Assembly (NCBI GenBank): GCA_028282395.1
Contig: JANQHY010000016.1
Span: 1 to 5,889 of the forward strand
Length of the DNA stretch: 5,889 nt
From: Gammaproteobacteria bacterium
GTDB lineage: Bacteria; Pseudomonadota; Gammaproteobacteria; UBA12402
Reading direction: 5' to 3'
In this document: positions 1 through 5,857 of the stretch, piece by piece
How positions within the stretch are numbered: position 1 is the first letter of the stretch
Layout of the letters: each line of letters begins with the position of its first letter
Program-made: the position numbers and the translations under genes
Notes under the pieces: generated by a model
Seen by the model: the letters and a program-made list of their open reading frames with translations, nothing else
Told to the model about the DNA's origin: nothing
The model's database searches: none

Positions 1-94
1 TAGTTACTCCATTAACATAAATCGCTCTCAACACCACGAATTATATACGTTCTAATAGCTTAATCTATGGATGAAATTAATTTGACGACACCCT
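1..94. mobile_element. Outer end of an insertion sequence (left of window)
   Basis: Positions 78-94 read TAATTTGACGACACCCT, the exact reverse complement of positions 5841-5857 at the other end of the window. Both copies directly abut a CTAG on the side facing the replication genes. Identical ends abutting a short palindromic target are typical of IS terminal inverted repeats; a 4-base YTAR-type target such as CTAG would suit the IS5 family, but I cannot name the element. The sequence inside the repeat differs from the right-hand copy, so this is probably the opposite end of the same element type. A plus-strand frame is open from 2 to 52 and stops with TAA TAG at 53-58; it could be the tail of a transposase, but I do not recognise its 17 residues. 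The rest of the element would lie outside the window. Confidence 0.6.
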
Positions 95-98
95 CTAG
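78..98. repeat. 21-base inverted repeat, left copy (IS end plus CTAG)
   Basis: Seventeen bases of putative IS terminus (78-94) plus CTAG (95-98). It matches the reverse complement of 5837-5857 without mismatch, and the match stops on both sides of these limits. The CTAG is most simply read as the insertion target, or half of a target duplication whose partner lies beyond the element. Confidence 0.75.
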
Positions 99-109
99 AG
101 TCTGCTAAT
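82..109 (+). promoter_or_regulatory. Possible hybrid promoter spanning the IS junction
   Basis: The terminal repeat contains TTGACG (82-87), five of six bases of the -35 consensus. GCTAAT (104-109) follows after a 16-base spacer and matches four of six bases of the -10 consensus. The -35 is supplied by the IS and the -10 by flanking DNA, a known way for IS elements to switch on neighbouring genes. It would drive the 56-codon gene at 222 with a leader of about 100 bases. This is sequence resemblance only. Confidence 0.3.
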
Positions 110-221
110 GACAAAACACAATATCGCTTAAAGTCGAGGTAAATAACTAAGTATTTATTAAAAAAAACCAAATCATGTCTAATATTAACCTGAAAACACT
201 TTCAAACCCGAAGGTAAGGTT

Positions 222-392
222 ATGACTAATAAAAATAATTTACTTCCCTTTTTCTGTGTGATTTGTTTTACCCCGTTAGTGTGGTTTTTTAGCACAGGAT
301 TGGCTGCGCATGACATGCCAAATATCAACACAGCAAATCAGCTCAATACAGTTCCTGCCTTTAATTTTGCTAAGGGTATGACTAACATCTAA
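222..392 (+). CDS. Small probable secreted peptide, 56 codons, unknown function
   Basis: I do not recognise this protein. It starts MTNKNN, then has a hydrophobic run of about 20 residues (roughly 7-28, rich in L, F, V and C) ending in GLAA-HD. This looks like a Sec signal peptide cleaved around residues 28-29, leaving a mature part of about 28 mostly polar residues. A purine-rich GAAGGTAAGG lies about two bases before the ATG; its core AAGG is at 211-214, with AGG repeated at 217-219, so a ribosome binding site is plausible. The gene is convergent with recF and overlaps the last 11 bases of recF coding sequence. It is the only plus-strand gene here. It could be a genuine small exported peptide, the truncated start of a longer gene cut when this junction formed, or a chance frame. 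The combined start signal and signal peptide favour a real or recently real gene. Confidence 0.45.
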   Translation: MTNKNNLLPFFCVICFTPLVWFFSTGLAAHDMPNINTANQLNTVPAFNFAKGMTNI

Positions 393-1428
393 TACTACGC
401 TGTGCGTCGGCTGCTAATATTGTACTGTCTAAAGGTGTAATACTGGTAATAATGCTTTGTGCTGATATTTCACGGAGCTTATGCATCACTAGTGTTTGAT
501 GCTGATCATCGAGTTCAGAGCTAAAATCATCCATTAAATATAGGCAACGACGGCCAATTTGTTGTAATAGTTGGCCTTGAACCAGCTTAAGCCCATAACT
601 CAATACTTTAAGCTGCCCCCGTGACAGCACCTCTTGCACGGGTCTTTTACCTACTTTAGAGCGTAAATCAGCACGCTGTGCTCCCATGCCAGTATAATGC
701 TGACGACGATCCTGGTCTAAATGCTCAGCGAATACCGACTCCAGCGAAACACCTTGTGGCCAGCCACGATAGTATGACAGGGTCACATTATGTGTGGTGA
801 TAAAATCGGCCATCATTTCATCAAGCGCTTCTTGGATCAACGCCACATAAGCACTGCGCATTTCATCAATAATTTGTGCTAAGTCTGTCAATAGAGAATC
901 CCAACTGGTCACCACATTATTGGGTAATCCCTGTTTTAGGGCGGCATTGCGTTGGCGTAATGCCTTATTATAGCGTTGCCAGATACTGACAAATGCAGGG
1001 AAATGGTAGAATACCCCCCAATCTAAAAATTGCCGTCTCACTTTGGCACCGTCATGGAATAAATCTGCTTGATCCGGCGCACATAATTGCACTGCAAAGC
1101 GTTGTAATATATCAAGCTGGCGCGGTAGTCGGACACCATTAAGTCTCAGTTTGCTTTGTCCTCGGTTATCACGTTCTACGCCAAGGACGTGCTTACCTTT
1201 ATCATCAATAAAGTGCGCAACCAAACGAAAGCAAGGTTGGTTATGCATAATCATCCGCTCAGTAACGTTGGTGCGAAATGAGCGGCCACAGAATAAGAAA
1301 TAGATGGCTTCGATCAAGGCTGTCTTGCCGACTCCATTACCACCAGTAAACAGATTGGCTTGTGTGTCAAACTGCAGTGTGGCTGTAGGCCAATTTCTAA
1401 ATTGATGCAACTCTAGCGCAGTAAGCAC
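382..1428 (-). CDS. recF: DNA replication and repair protein RecF
   Basis: RecF is an SMC-like ATPase that binds gapped DNA in the cytoplasm and, with RecO and RecR, helps load RecA at single-stranded gaps and stalled forks. The family pattern is complete: N-terminal ELHQFRNW (6-13), Walker A GGNGVGKT (29-36), the RecF-typical RRQFLDWGVF (131-140), QRADLRS (251-257), ABC signature LSRGQ (268-272), and Walker B LYLMDD (296-301) followed by ELD (305-307). Its 348 residues compare with about 357 in E. coli. The start is GTG (CAC on the plus strand at 1426-1428). It is preferred because it places the FRN motif at the usual distance, and no ATG lies nearby; the upstream ribosome binding site is weak. 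recF lies 69 bases after dnaN, and that gap contains a candidate promoter. The usual GPHR before the ADL motif reads GAQR here, a mild variation. gyrB does not follow, although it often does in gammaproteobacteria. Confidence 0.97.
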   Translation of the reverse strand: MLTALELHQFRNWPTATLQFDTQANLFTGGNGVGKTALIEAIYFLFCGRSFRTNVTERMIMHNQPCFRLVAHFIDDKGKHVLGVERDNRGQSKLRLNGVRLPRQLDILQRFAVQLCAPDQADLFHDGAKVRRQFLDWGVFYHFPAFVSIWQRYNKALRQRNAALKQGLPNNVVTSWDSLLTDLAQIIDEMRSAYVALIQEALDEMMADFITTHNVTLSYYRGWPQGVSLESVFAEHLDQDRRQHYTGMGAQRADLRSKVGKRPVQEVLSRGQLKVLSYGLKLVQGQLLQQIGRRCLYLMDDFSSELDDQHQTLVMHKLREISAQSIITSITPLDSTILAADAQRSIRC

Positions 1429-1463
1429 GTGGGTTAACCTGGATATCTTATCATATTGTGCCG

Positions 1464-1492
1464 ATAATCACCCTAAAGTCGCTTCAGGTCAA
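1464..1492 (-). promoter_or_regulatory. Candidate recF promoter in the dnaN-recF gap
   Basis: On the minus strand, TTGACC (1487-1492, five of six bases of the -35 consensus) is followed after exactly 17 bases by GATTAT (1464-1469, four of six bases of the -10 consensus). Transcription would start near 1457, about 30 bases before the recF GTG. In E. coli, recF is also expressed partly from promoters inside dnaN, so an internal promoter is reasonable. The 69-base gap is long for this operon, which supports a regulatory role. Confidence 0.4.
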
Positions 1493-1497
1493 GGTTT

Positions 1498-2604
1498 CTA
1501 AAGCCTAATCGGCATCACAACATAAATTGAGGCTTGCGAATTAGCATCATGTATCAAAGCACTGCTATTACTATTATTCAGCACAATTTTGACCTCATCA
1601 CCTCCAATAGCGTTGAGCACATCTAAAAGGTAACTCACATTAAAACCTATCTCTAGCTGTTGACCTTCATAAGTGACTGCGATCTCGTCTTGTGCCTCTT
1701 CTTGCTCAGGGTTATTGGCTAATAAGCGCAAAGTTGTATCATTAAAAATTAGTCGTACACCACGATATTTCTCATTCGATAAAATAGCAGTACGTTGCAG
1801 AGCGCAACGTAATTGCTCTTTATTAGCTACCATCAAATTACTACCAGGTGTCGGCACAACGCGATTATAATCAGGATAACGACCATCCAATAACTTAGAG
1901 ATAAATTGATAATTAGGCAAAGTAACCTGTATATGATGGCTGCCCAACGCTAAAGTTACCAGTTCATCGCTTTGTTCATCCACTAGACGCACTAATTCTA
2001 GGATGGCTTTACGGGGAATGATCACTTGAGCCTTACTTTTAACTGACGCTGGCAGTGGTTCAGTTGACATCGCCAAGCGATGACCATCGGTGGCGACAAC
2101 ACGTAGCGTTTTATCTGTTACCTCAAAAAGCATACCATTTAAGAAATAACGCACGTCTTGTTGCGCCATAGCAAAATAGGTTCTTTTTAACAGACTAGCA
2201 AAAGTAGACTGTGGAATTTGTACTTGAATGTCGCCCACCTTGCCATCTACTGAAGGAAAGTCTGCTGCATCCAGCATGGATAAAGTAAAGCGACTATGTC
2301 CAGAGCTGACAATAAAACGATTTTTGTCCTGTGCAAAGGTAATTTCCGAACCTTCAGGTAAGCTGCGCACAATATCGTATAGCTTACGGGCAGGTACAGT
2401 AATAGCTGACTCATTATAAGATTTTTCCAACGTAATGTTGGCTGATAGCTCAACTTCTAAGTCTGTTGTTGTCAGGATAAGTTGATGACCTGCCAACTTG
2501 AAGAGAATATTACCCAAAATGGCCATAGTATGGCGTTTCTCCACCACACTTACCAATGACTGTAACGGTTTAATCAAGGTTTCACGATCAACAGCAAACT
2601 TCAT
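1498..2604 (-). CDS. dnaN: DNA polymerase III beta subunit (sliding clamp)
   Basis: DnaN forms a ring-shaped dimer that encircles DNA and tethers polymerase III. It also recruits other polymerases, MutS/MutL, ligase and Hda. The 368 residues (366 in E. coli) hold the three repeated clamp domains. Recognisable landmarks are MKFAVDRETL at the start, VRYFLNGMLFE (151-161), ATDGHRLA (171-178), DGRYPDYNRVVP (240-251), NPEQEEAQDEI (298-308) and the C-terminal VVMPIRL. Residues lining the client-peptide groove in E. coli (R152, L155, the G-H-R-L of the ATDGHRLA loop, the tail M-P-x-R-L) have counterparts here, so client binding should be intact. The ATG is 12 bases after the dnaA stop, and its ribosome binding site overlaps that stop, so translation is probably coupled to dnaA. 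Confidence 0.98.
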   Translation of the reverse strand: MKFAVDRETLIKPLQSLVSVVEKRHTMAILGNILFKLAGHQLILTTTDLEVELSANITLEKSYNESAITVPARKLYDIVRSLPEGSEITFAQDKNRFIVSSGHSRFTLSMLDAADFPSVDGKVGDIQVQIPQSTFASLLKRTYFAMAQQDVRYFLNGMLFEVTDKTLRVVATDGHRLAMSTEPLPASVKSKAQVIIPRKAILELVRLVDEQSDELVTLALGSHHIQVTLPNYQFISKLLDGRYPDYNRVVPTPGSNLMVANKEQLRCALQRTAILSNEKYRGVRLIFNDTTLRLLANNPEQEEAQDEIAVTYEGQQLEIGFNVSYLLDVLNAIGGDEVKIVLNNSNSSALIHDANSQASIYVVMPIRL

Positions 2605-2613
2605 TAAGGGGAT

Positions 2614-2618
2614 CTCCT
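2614..2618 (-). promoter_or_regulatory. dnaN ribosome binding site overlapping the dnaA stop
   Basis: On the minus strand AGGAG lies nine bases before the dnaN ATG, and its first two bases are the last two of the dnaA TAG stop (2617-2619). Ribosomes finishing dnaA would therefore end on the dnaN start signal, which suggests coupled synthesis of initiator and clamp. Confidence 0.75.
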
Positions 2619-3957
2619 AAGTCGATAATATGCGTATTAGGTTAGCATAATCTTCAGCAATCTCATGATTGGATGAGACTAACTGATCAATAGTACGGCA
2701 AGCATGTAACACTGTGGTGTGATCACGTCCACCAAAAGCTTCACCAATTTCCGGTAAACTATGATTTGTTAGTTCTTTTGATAGTTTCATAGCAATTTGG
2801 CGAGGTCGGGCAACTGAACGATTACGGCGTTTTGATAACAAATCGGACACTTTAATCTTAAAATATTCAGCCACGGTCTTCTGAATATTATCGAGCGTTA
2901 CCAACCGGTCTTGTAAATTAATCAAATCCTTCAGTGCTTCGCGAATGAAATCAATAGTAATATCATGACCCGTGAAATTAGCATGCGCTACGACTCGTTT
3001 TAACGCCCCTTCCAATTCTCGCACATTAGAACGAATGCGTTTAGCAATAAAGAAGGCCACTTCAGGCTTTAGTTTGATGTCATACTGATTTGCTTTATTC
3101 ATTAAAATAGCCACACGAGTTTCTAAGTCCGGAGGCTCAATCGCAACAGTCAATCCCCAGCCAAAGCGTGATTTTAATCGCTCCTCCATGCCATTGATTT
3201 CTTTTGGATAGCGATCACAGGTCATAACAATTTGCTGTGATCCTTCCATTAAGGCATTGAAAGTATGGAAGAATTCTTCTTGAGAACGATCCTTCCCAGC
3301 AAAAAACTGAATGTCATCAATCAACAATGCATCAACGGTACGATAATATTGCTTAAATTCGCTGATAGCATTATTTTGTAATGCTTTTACCATATCAGCA
3401 ACAAAACGTTCTGAATGCAAATATAAAATGCGAGCATCTGGGTTTTCTAACAAAATAGCATTACCAATAGCATGCATTAAGTGCGTTTTCCCCAGGCCAA
3501 CGCCACCATATAAGAATAGAGGATTATACGCTTTACCAGGATTCTCGGCGACTTGTTGTGCAGCAGCACGTGCCAATTGGTTAGATTTACCTTCAACATA
3601 GCTAGAAAAAGTAAAAGCAGGATTAAGACCACTATCATGCACAAAGTGAGTTGCAACCCCGTTATGGGGCACAGGTACAACAGGAACAGATCGTTGTTTA
3701 ATAGGAGCTATGTGTTTAGGAGTGGCTTCTCCAACAACAATATCAACGAGTAACTGTAGGCTACGCAGGACAGGAAGCTCTTGGATGCGCTGGCGGTAAT
3801 GTTGCGAAACCCAATCAGAAACAAAGCGATTAGGGGCGTATAATACCAGTTTGTCATCATTCTGCTGGGCGTTGAGAGGGCGGATCCAGGTGGCAAACTC
3901 TTGCGTGGATAGATCGGCTTCTAACATTTTCAGACAATCACTCCAAACATCTGACAT
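2617..3957 (-). CDS. dnaA: Chromosomal replication initiator protein DnaA
   Basis: DnaA-ATP binds DnaA boxes at oriC, forms a filament, melts the AT-rich DNA and recruits DnaB; it also controls its own gene. All four domains are present. The N-terminal helicase/self-association domain contains EFATWIRPL (20-28). A short linker (about 80-110) follows. The AAA+ domain has Walker A GGVGLGKT (151-158), Walker B LLIDDIQF (211-218), sensor 1 in [11 protein letters not shown] (244-254), arginine finger R264 in LKSRFGWGL and sensor 2 NVRELEGAL (311-319). The C-terminal DNA-binding domain has [11 protein letters not shown] (377-387) and signature [15 protein letters not shown] (409-423). Its 446 residues compare with 467 in E. 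coli; the difference fits a shorter linker. GAGAGG lies about nine bases before the ATG. It heads the dnaA-dnaN-recF group. The upstream DnaA boxes at 4115 and 4149 suggest autoregulation. I could not identify a convincing dnaA promoter. Confidence 0.98.
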   Translation of the reverse strand: MSDVWSDCLKMLEADLSTQEFATWIRPLNAQQNDDKLVLYAPNRFVSDWVSQHYRQRIQELPVLRSLQLLVDIVVGEATPKHIAPIKQRSVPVVPVPHNGVATHFVHDSGLNPAFTFSSYVEGKSNQLARAAAQQVAENPGKAYNPLFLYGGVGLGKTHLMHAIGNAILLENPDARILYLHSERFVADMVKALQNNAISEFKQYYRTVDALLIDDIQFFAGKDRSQEEFFHTFNALMEGSQQIVMTCDRYPKEINGMEERLKSRFGWGLTVAIEPPDLETRVAILMNKANQYDIKLKPEVAFFIAKRIRSNVRELEGALKRVVAHANFTGHDITIDFIREALKDLINLQDRLVTLDNIQKTVAEYFKIKVSDLLSKRRNRSVARPRQIAMKLSKELTNHSLPEIGEAFGGRDHTTVLHACRTIDQLVSSNHEIAEDYANLIRILST

Positions 3958-4114
3958 GATTTACAACCTCTCTCACCAATGACCAATCACTAAAAGACAA
4001 TGATCCGAAACTCAAATAAGGATACAAAGATTACTCCGAACCAATCAGGATAACAAGACGGTGATAAGGCCTAACAACTCTGTGAACAACACGGCTTTGT
4101 TAGTGTTAAGAGCT

Positions 4115-4123
4115 TGTGGATAA
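4115..4123 (-). promoter_or_regulatory. DnaA box, perfect consensus
   Basis: The plus strand reads TGTGGATAA, so the minus strand is TTATCCACA, a 9/9 match to the DnaA box. It lies about 160 bases upstream of the dnaA start and is followed on the plus strand by a run of A. It pairs with the box at 4149 in opposite orientation. Confidence 0.85.
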
Positions 4124-4148
4124 AAAAAAGATTCTGGCAAGGCAGTAG

Positions 4149-4157
4149 TTATCCACA
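4149..4157 (+). promoter_or_regulatory. DnaA box, perfect consensus
   Basis: TTATCCACA on the plus strand matches 9/9. It is separated from the inverted box at 4115-4123 by 25 bases, giving a centre-to-centre distance of 34 bases. A degenerate box in the same orientation follows at 4227-4235, between this site and the AT-rich tract. Confidence 0.85.
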
Positions 4158-4226
4158 GGTAAAAGTACCTTGGTTCACATAGTTATGCTTATACTCTAAT
4201 GCAGCAATATAGTAGGGTTAAACCAG

Positions 4227-4235
4227 TTATCCGCC
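4227..4235 (+). promoter_or_regulatory. Degenerate DnaA box beside the AT-rich tract
   Basis: TTATCCGCC matches seven of nine consensus positions. It points the same way as the box at 4149 and lies about 15 bases before the AT-rich tract, where a low-affinity box that helps place the DnaA filament is often found. A 7/9 match can occur by chance. Confidence 0.35.
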
Positions 4236-4249
4236 TAATTCACAGGCCT

Positions 4250-4297
4250 AATAACAATTATTTATTTTAAAAAATCAAATATATTACTATTATTAGT
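4250..4297. other. AT-rich tract, possible DNA unwinding element
   Basis: Nearly all bases here are A or T, including ATTATTTATTTTAAAAAA and a run of three-base steps (TAC TAT TAT TAG). It sits on one side of the DnaA boxes, the usual arrangement for the region that DnaA melts. The intergenic DNA is AT-rich throughout, so this is suggestive only. Confidence 0.4.
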
Positions 4298-4369
4298 TGA
4301 ATGGTTTAGTGAGAAAATGGTGTGTAACGCCATACTATCATTTTACTTTGGATCTCAATGGCTGAGAAA

Positions 4370-4398
4370 TAAGACACCGCCAAATTGACAGTGTCTTA
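4370..4398 (-). terminator. Hairpin, possible terminator
   Basis: TAAGACAC (4370-4377) and GTGTCTTA (4391-4398) form an 8-base-pair stem around a 13-base loop. Read on the minus strand, the stem runs into TTATTTCT, a modest U-rich tail. It lies about 130 bases past the stop of the 371-residue gene and before the origin region, so it could end that transcript and shield the DnaA boxes. The stem is short and the loop large. Confidence 0.35.
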
Positions 4399-4498
4399 AA
4401 TTCTTAAACAAATACCCTGTACTATAGAAATAGTAAAGAGCTTAATTTTAATTGCCAATTAATGGATACTAATTTCATTTCTCCCTTACTGGTTAATG

Positions 4499-4519
4499 TA
4501 TTATCTTTCAAAGATAATA
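4499..4519. repeat. Perfect AT-rich palindrome after the 371-residue gene
   Basis: TATTATCTTT and AAAGATAATA flank a single central C, giving a perfect 21-base inverted repeat whose edge is 11 bases past the gene's TGA stop. A usable hairpin would have about nine pairs with a three-base loop. No U-run follows on the minus strand, so it is a poor intrinsic terminator. It may protect the 3' end of the mRNA or bind a dimeric protein. Confidence 0.45.
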
Positions 4520-4530
4520 TTTATTATAAA

Positions 4531-5646
4531 TCATGGAGCTAAAAATGCCAAATTTTCCACTCTTCCTTCCATAGAATTTATTAAAGTTGAGCACAATTCA
4601 TAAATACGAATCGTTAATAGACAATCTTTTTTATGTTGTGGACCTAAATGACTGCAAAAACTGTAACATATCATATCATGGTCATGGCCAAAGTTGATCT
4701 CATAGTGTTTTTGATAGCCCTTTCCTGCATTAGGTTTTGACGACTTTTTCAGTAACTCTGATAAAGGATCTGTCTCGCTAAATGAATAAGCCTCAGAGAA
4801 ATCAACTAAATTGATGAATGCTAAAGCTGAGCAATTTCCCATGCCAAAAAGGGCATCAACGAAAAATTGTGTTGCAGCATTAAGCTCAAAATCATTGACA
4901 TTAAACCCTAGTTTATCTAAAACATCAGCTAAAAATTTATCATGTCCTGACTCATCAGCAAGATATATCTCAAGTTGCTCTCTTAATCTTGGAAAATGAT
5001 CAATAGCATTTTGTAATACTTTTTCTGCATTTGAAGTAAGGTAGTGCGATTGACGAGCACACCACCCTATATAACGGAAAAAACTTTTTTCGTCCTTGTG
5101 TAAGACTTGGTTTAGAATGTTATAAATGCCACCAGATCCTTCCCAACCTCTTTTTGCAGATTCAAGGCGAATTAGCGAAAGATAGGTATGAATGGTTATC
5201 GGATCATATAAGTTTACTTGCGCAATTTTTGCTTTATTTAAAATGTCGTTTACTGGCCATTGCCATTTTTGTGGTAATGATTGTTTAAGCTCTTTTTTAA
5301 AAGGAATTTGTAAAGAATCTATAAAAGTTTCTGGTGAAGAAAAATCGATATGCTCTAAAGAGTATGCCGTTAATTCATGTTTATCTAACTGGAAATCTTC
5401 TATTGTGCGAGGTTTGGTATAAAACAATGGATAATCCTTTAACCCCTCTAGGAATCTTTGTACTGAAGTATGTTCTGAATTAGCGGGTAAAAGTTCTGTT
5501 GCTTCTTGTACCCATGGTTTTTCCTTTGCATCAACTTCAAAAGTCAAATTCATCCATGGGGATGATATAGATAACTGGGTTTCACTAATCCAGGTGGATT
5601 TTAATCCTTCATAAGGAATGCGTATTGCTGGGTTTGATATCTCCAT
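4531..5646 (-). CDS. Heme-oxygenase-like diiron (iron-containing redox) family protein, 371 aa
   Basis: The substrate is unknown. The C-terminal half resembles heme-oxygenase-fold iron enzymes (the CADD/UndA/SznF type), which use a dinuclear iron site to oxidise small molecules or amino-acid-derived substrates. Visible support is E232-x2-H235 in DESGHDKFLADVLDKLGF, a possible middle ligand at E285 (D283 is an alternative), and H314-x3-N318-x2-H321 in HYEINFGH. The family usually has H-x3-D-x2-H, so N318 replaces a normally acidic ligand. Residues 1-80 precede the helical domain; WVQEATELL and HTSVQRFLEGL loosely recall small winged-helix domains, a weak guess. No signal peptide or membrane segment is evident, so it is probably cytoplasmic. 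The ATG has only a poor ribosome binding site. The gene lies 83 bases after a truncated histidine kinase on the same strand and is visibly more AT-rich than dnaA-dnaN-recF, suggesting a different origin. Confidence 0.75.
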   Translation of the reverse strand: MEISNPAIRIPYEGLKSTWISETQLSISSPWMNLTFEVDAKEKPWVQEATELLPANSEHTSVQRFLEGLKDYPLFYTKPRTIEDFQLDKHELTAYSLEHIDFSSPETFIDSLQIPFKKELKQSLPQKWQWPVNDILNKAKIAQVNLYDPITIHTYLSLIRLESAKRGWEGSGGIYNILNQVLHKDEKSFFRYIGWCARQSHYLTSNAEKVLQNAIDHFPRLREQLEIYLADESGHDKFLADVLDKLGFNVNDFELNAATQFFVDALFGMGNCSALAFINLVDFSEAYSFSETDPLSELLKKSSKPNAGKGYQKHYEINFGHDHDMICYSFCSHLGPQHKKDCLLTIRIYELCSTLINSMEGRVENLAFLAP

Positions 5647-5729
5647 TATTATAAAGCCTATAAATTAACTGAATCTTTAGTTAAGCAATATTTTAAAAAG
5701 ATACAATTTATATTTTTTGCTCGTTTAAA

Positions 5730-5840
5730 TTAATACTTTGGTAATTTAATAGTGAATTGTGTATATCGGCCCAATTCAGATTGACAGGTAATATCCCCAC
5801 CGAAGCTTTTAATAGTACTTTTACAAAAATACAGTCCTAG
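5730..5840 (-). pseudogene. C-terminal remnant of a sensor histidine kinase
   Basis: Thirty-six codons plus a TAA stop remain. They begin LGLYFCKSTIKSFGGDI and end GRYTQFTIKLPKY. This is the end of a HATPase_c (GHKL) domain: the second half of the G2 box (normally GLGL), the helix after it, the FGG-I turn, and the final strand that closes the ATP-binding fold. The style recalls kinases of the CqsS/LqsS quorum-sensing type, but that is an impression. The homology starts exactly at the CTAG next to the IS terminal repeat; the next codon (CCT) already belongs to the IS, and the frame meets TGA at 5850-5852. The catalytic and sensing parts are missing, so the fragment cannot act as a kinase. The upstream part may survive beyond the IS. 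Confidence 0.8.
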
Positions 5841-5853
5841 AGGGTGTCGTCAA
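5826..5853 (-). promoter_or_regulatory. Possible hybrid promoter at the right IS junction
   Basis: On the minus strand the IS end supplies TTGACG (5848-5853), followed after 16 bases by TATTTT (5826-5831, four of six -10 bases) in the kinase remnant. A perfect TATAAT also occurs in the IS (5854-5859, minus strand), with only a weak -35. Either could send transcripts through the remnant into the 371-residue gene, which has lost its original upstream region. Confidence 0.3.
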
Positions 5854-5857
5854 ATTA
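5837..5857. repeat. 21-base inverted repeat, right copy (CTAG plus IS end)
   Basis: CTAG (5837-5840) followed by AGGGTGTCGTCAAATTA (5841-5857). It is the exact inverted partner of 78-98, with the IS lying outward on each side. Confidence 0.75.

Larger units (their letters stand above)
3958..4530. other. Candidate origin of replication (oriC) region
   Basis: This 573-base gap has no credible gene. It holds two perfect DnaA boxes in opposite orientation (4115-4123 and 4149-4157), weaker matches at 4081-4089 (TGTGAACAA) and 4227-4235 (TTATCCGCC), and an AT-rich tract at about 4250-4297 that could be the unwinding element. In many gammaproteobacteria outside the enterics, such as Pseudomonas, oriC lies immediately upstream of dnaA. 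Position and content therefore fit an origin, although two strong boxes is few. The alternative is that the boxes serve only to autoregulate dnaA. An 8-base repeat AGGCCTAA occurs at 4067-4074 and 4244-4251. The part from 4300 to 4530 holds two hairpins, listed separately, and nothing else that I recognise. Confidence 0.55.

Noticed and set aside
175..225. 16-codon frame whose TGA overlaps the ATG of the 56-codon gene, like a leader peptide
   Set aside because: No ribosome binding site precedes its ATG and its sequence has no regulatory codon run. The ATGA overlap alone is weak evidence.
221..385. Nine-base direct repeat TATGACTAA at 221-229 and 377-385 flanking the small gene
   Set aside because: Short, AT-rich and without neighbouring similarity; likely coincidental.
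1673..1870. Plus-strand frames of about 60-75 codons inside dnaN, dnaA and the diiron gene
   Set aside because: They lie wholly within clear genes on the other strand, lack start signals and show no recognisable protein features.
3970..4090. Candidate dnaA promoters such as TTGTTC-17-TATCAC
   Set aside because: Several partial matches of similar poor quality occur; none stands out enough to list.
4272..4288. IHF-like site (AATCAA near TTA) in the AT-rich tract
   Set aside because: The spacing is one base off the consensus, and such near matches are expected by chance in AT-rich DNA.
4239..4387. Plus-strand open frame in the origin region with an ATG at 4317 ending in NKTPPN
   Set aside because: Only 23 codons after the ATG, no ribosome binding site, and the upstream part is AT-rich sequence that stays open by chance. 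The ending faintly recalls transposase tails, but this is too little to claim.
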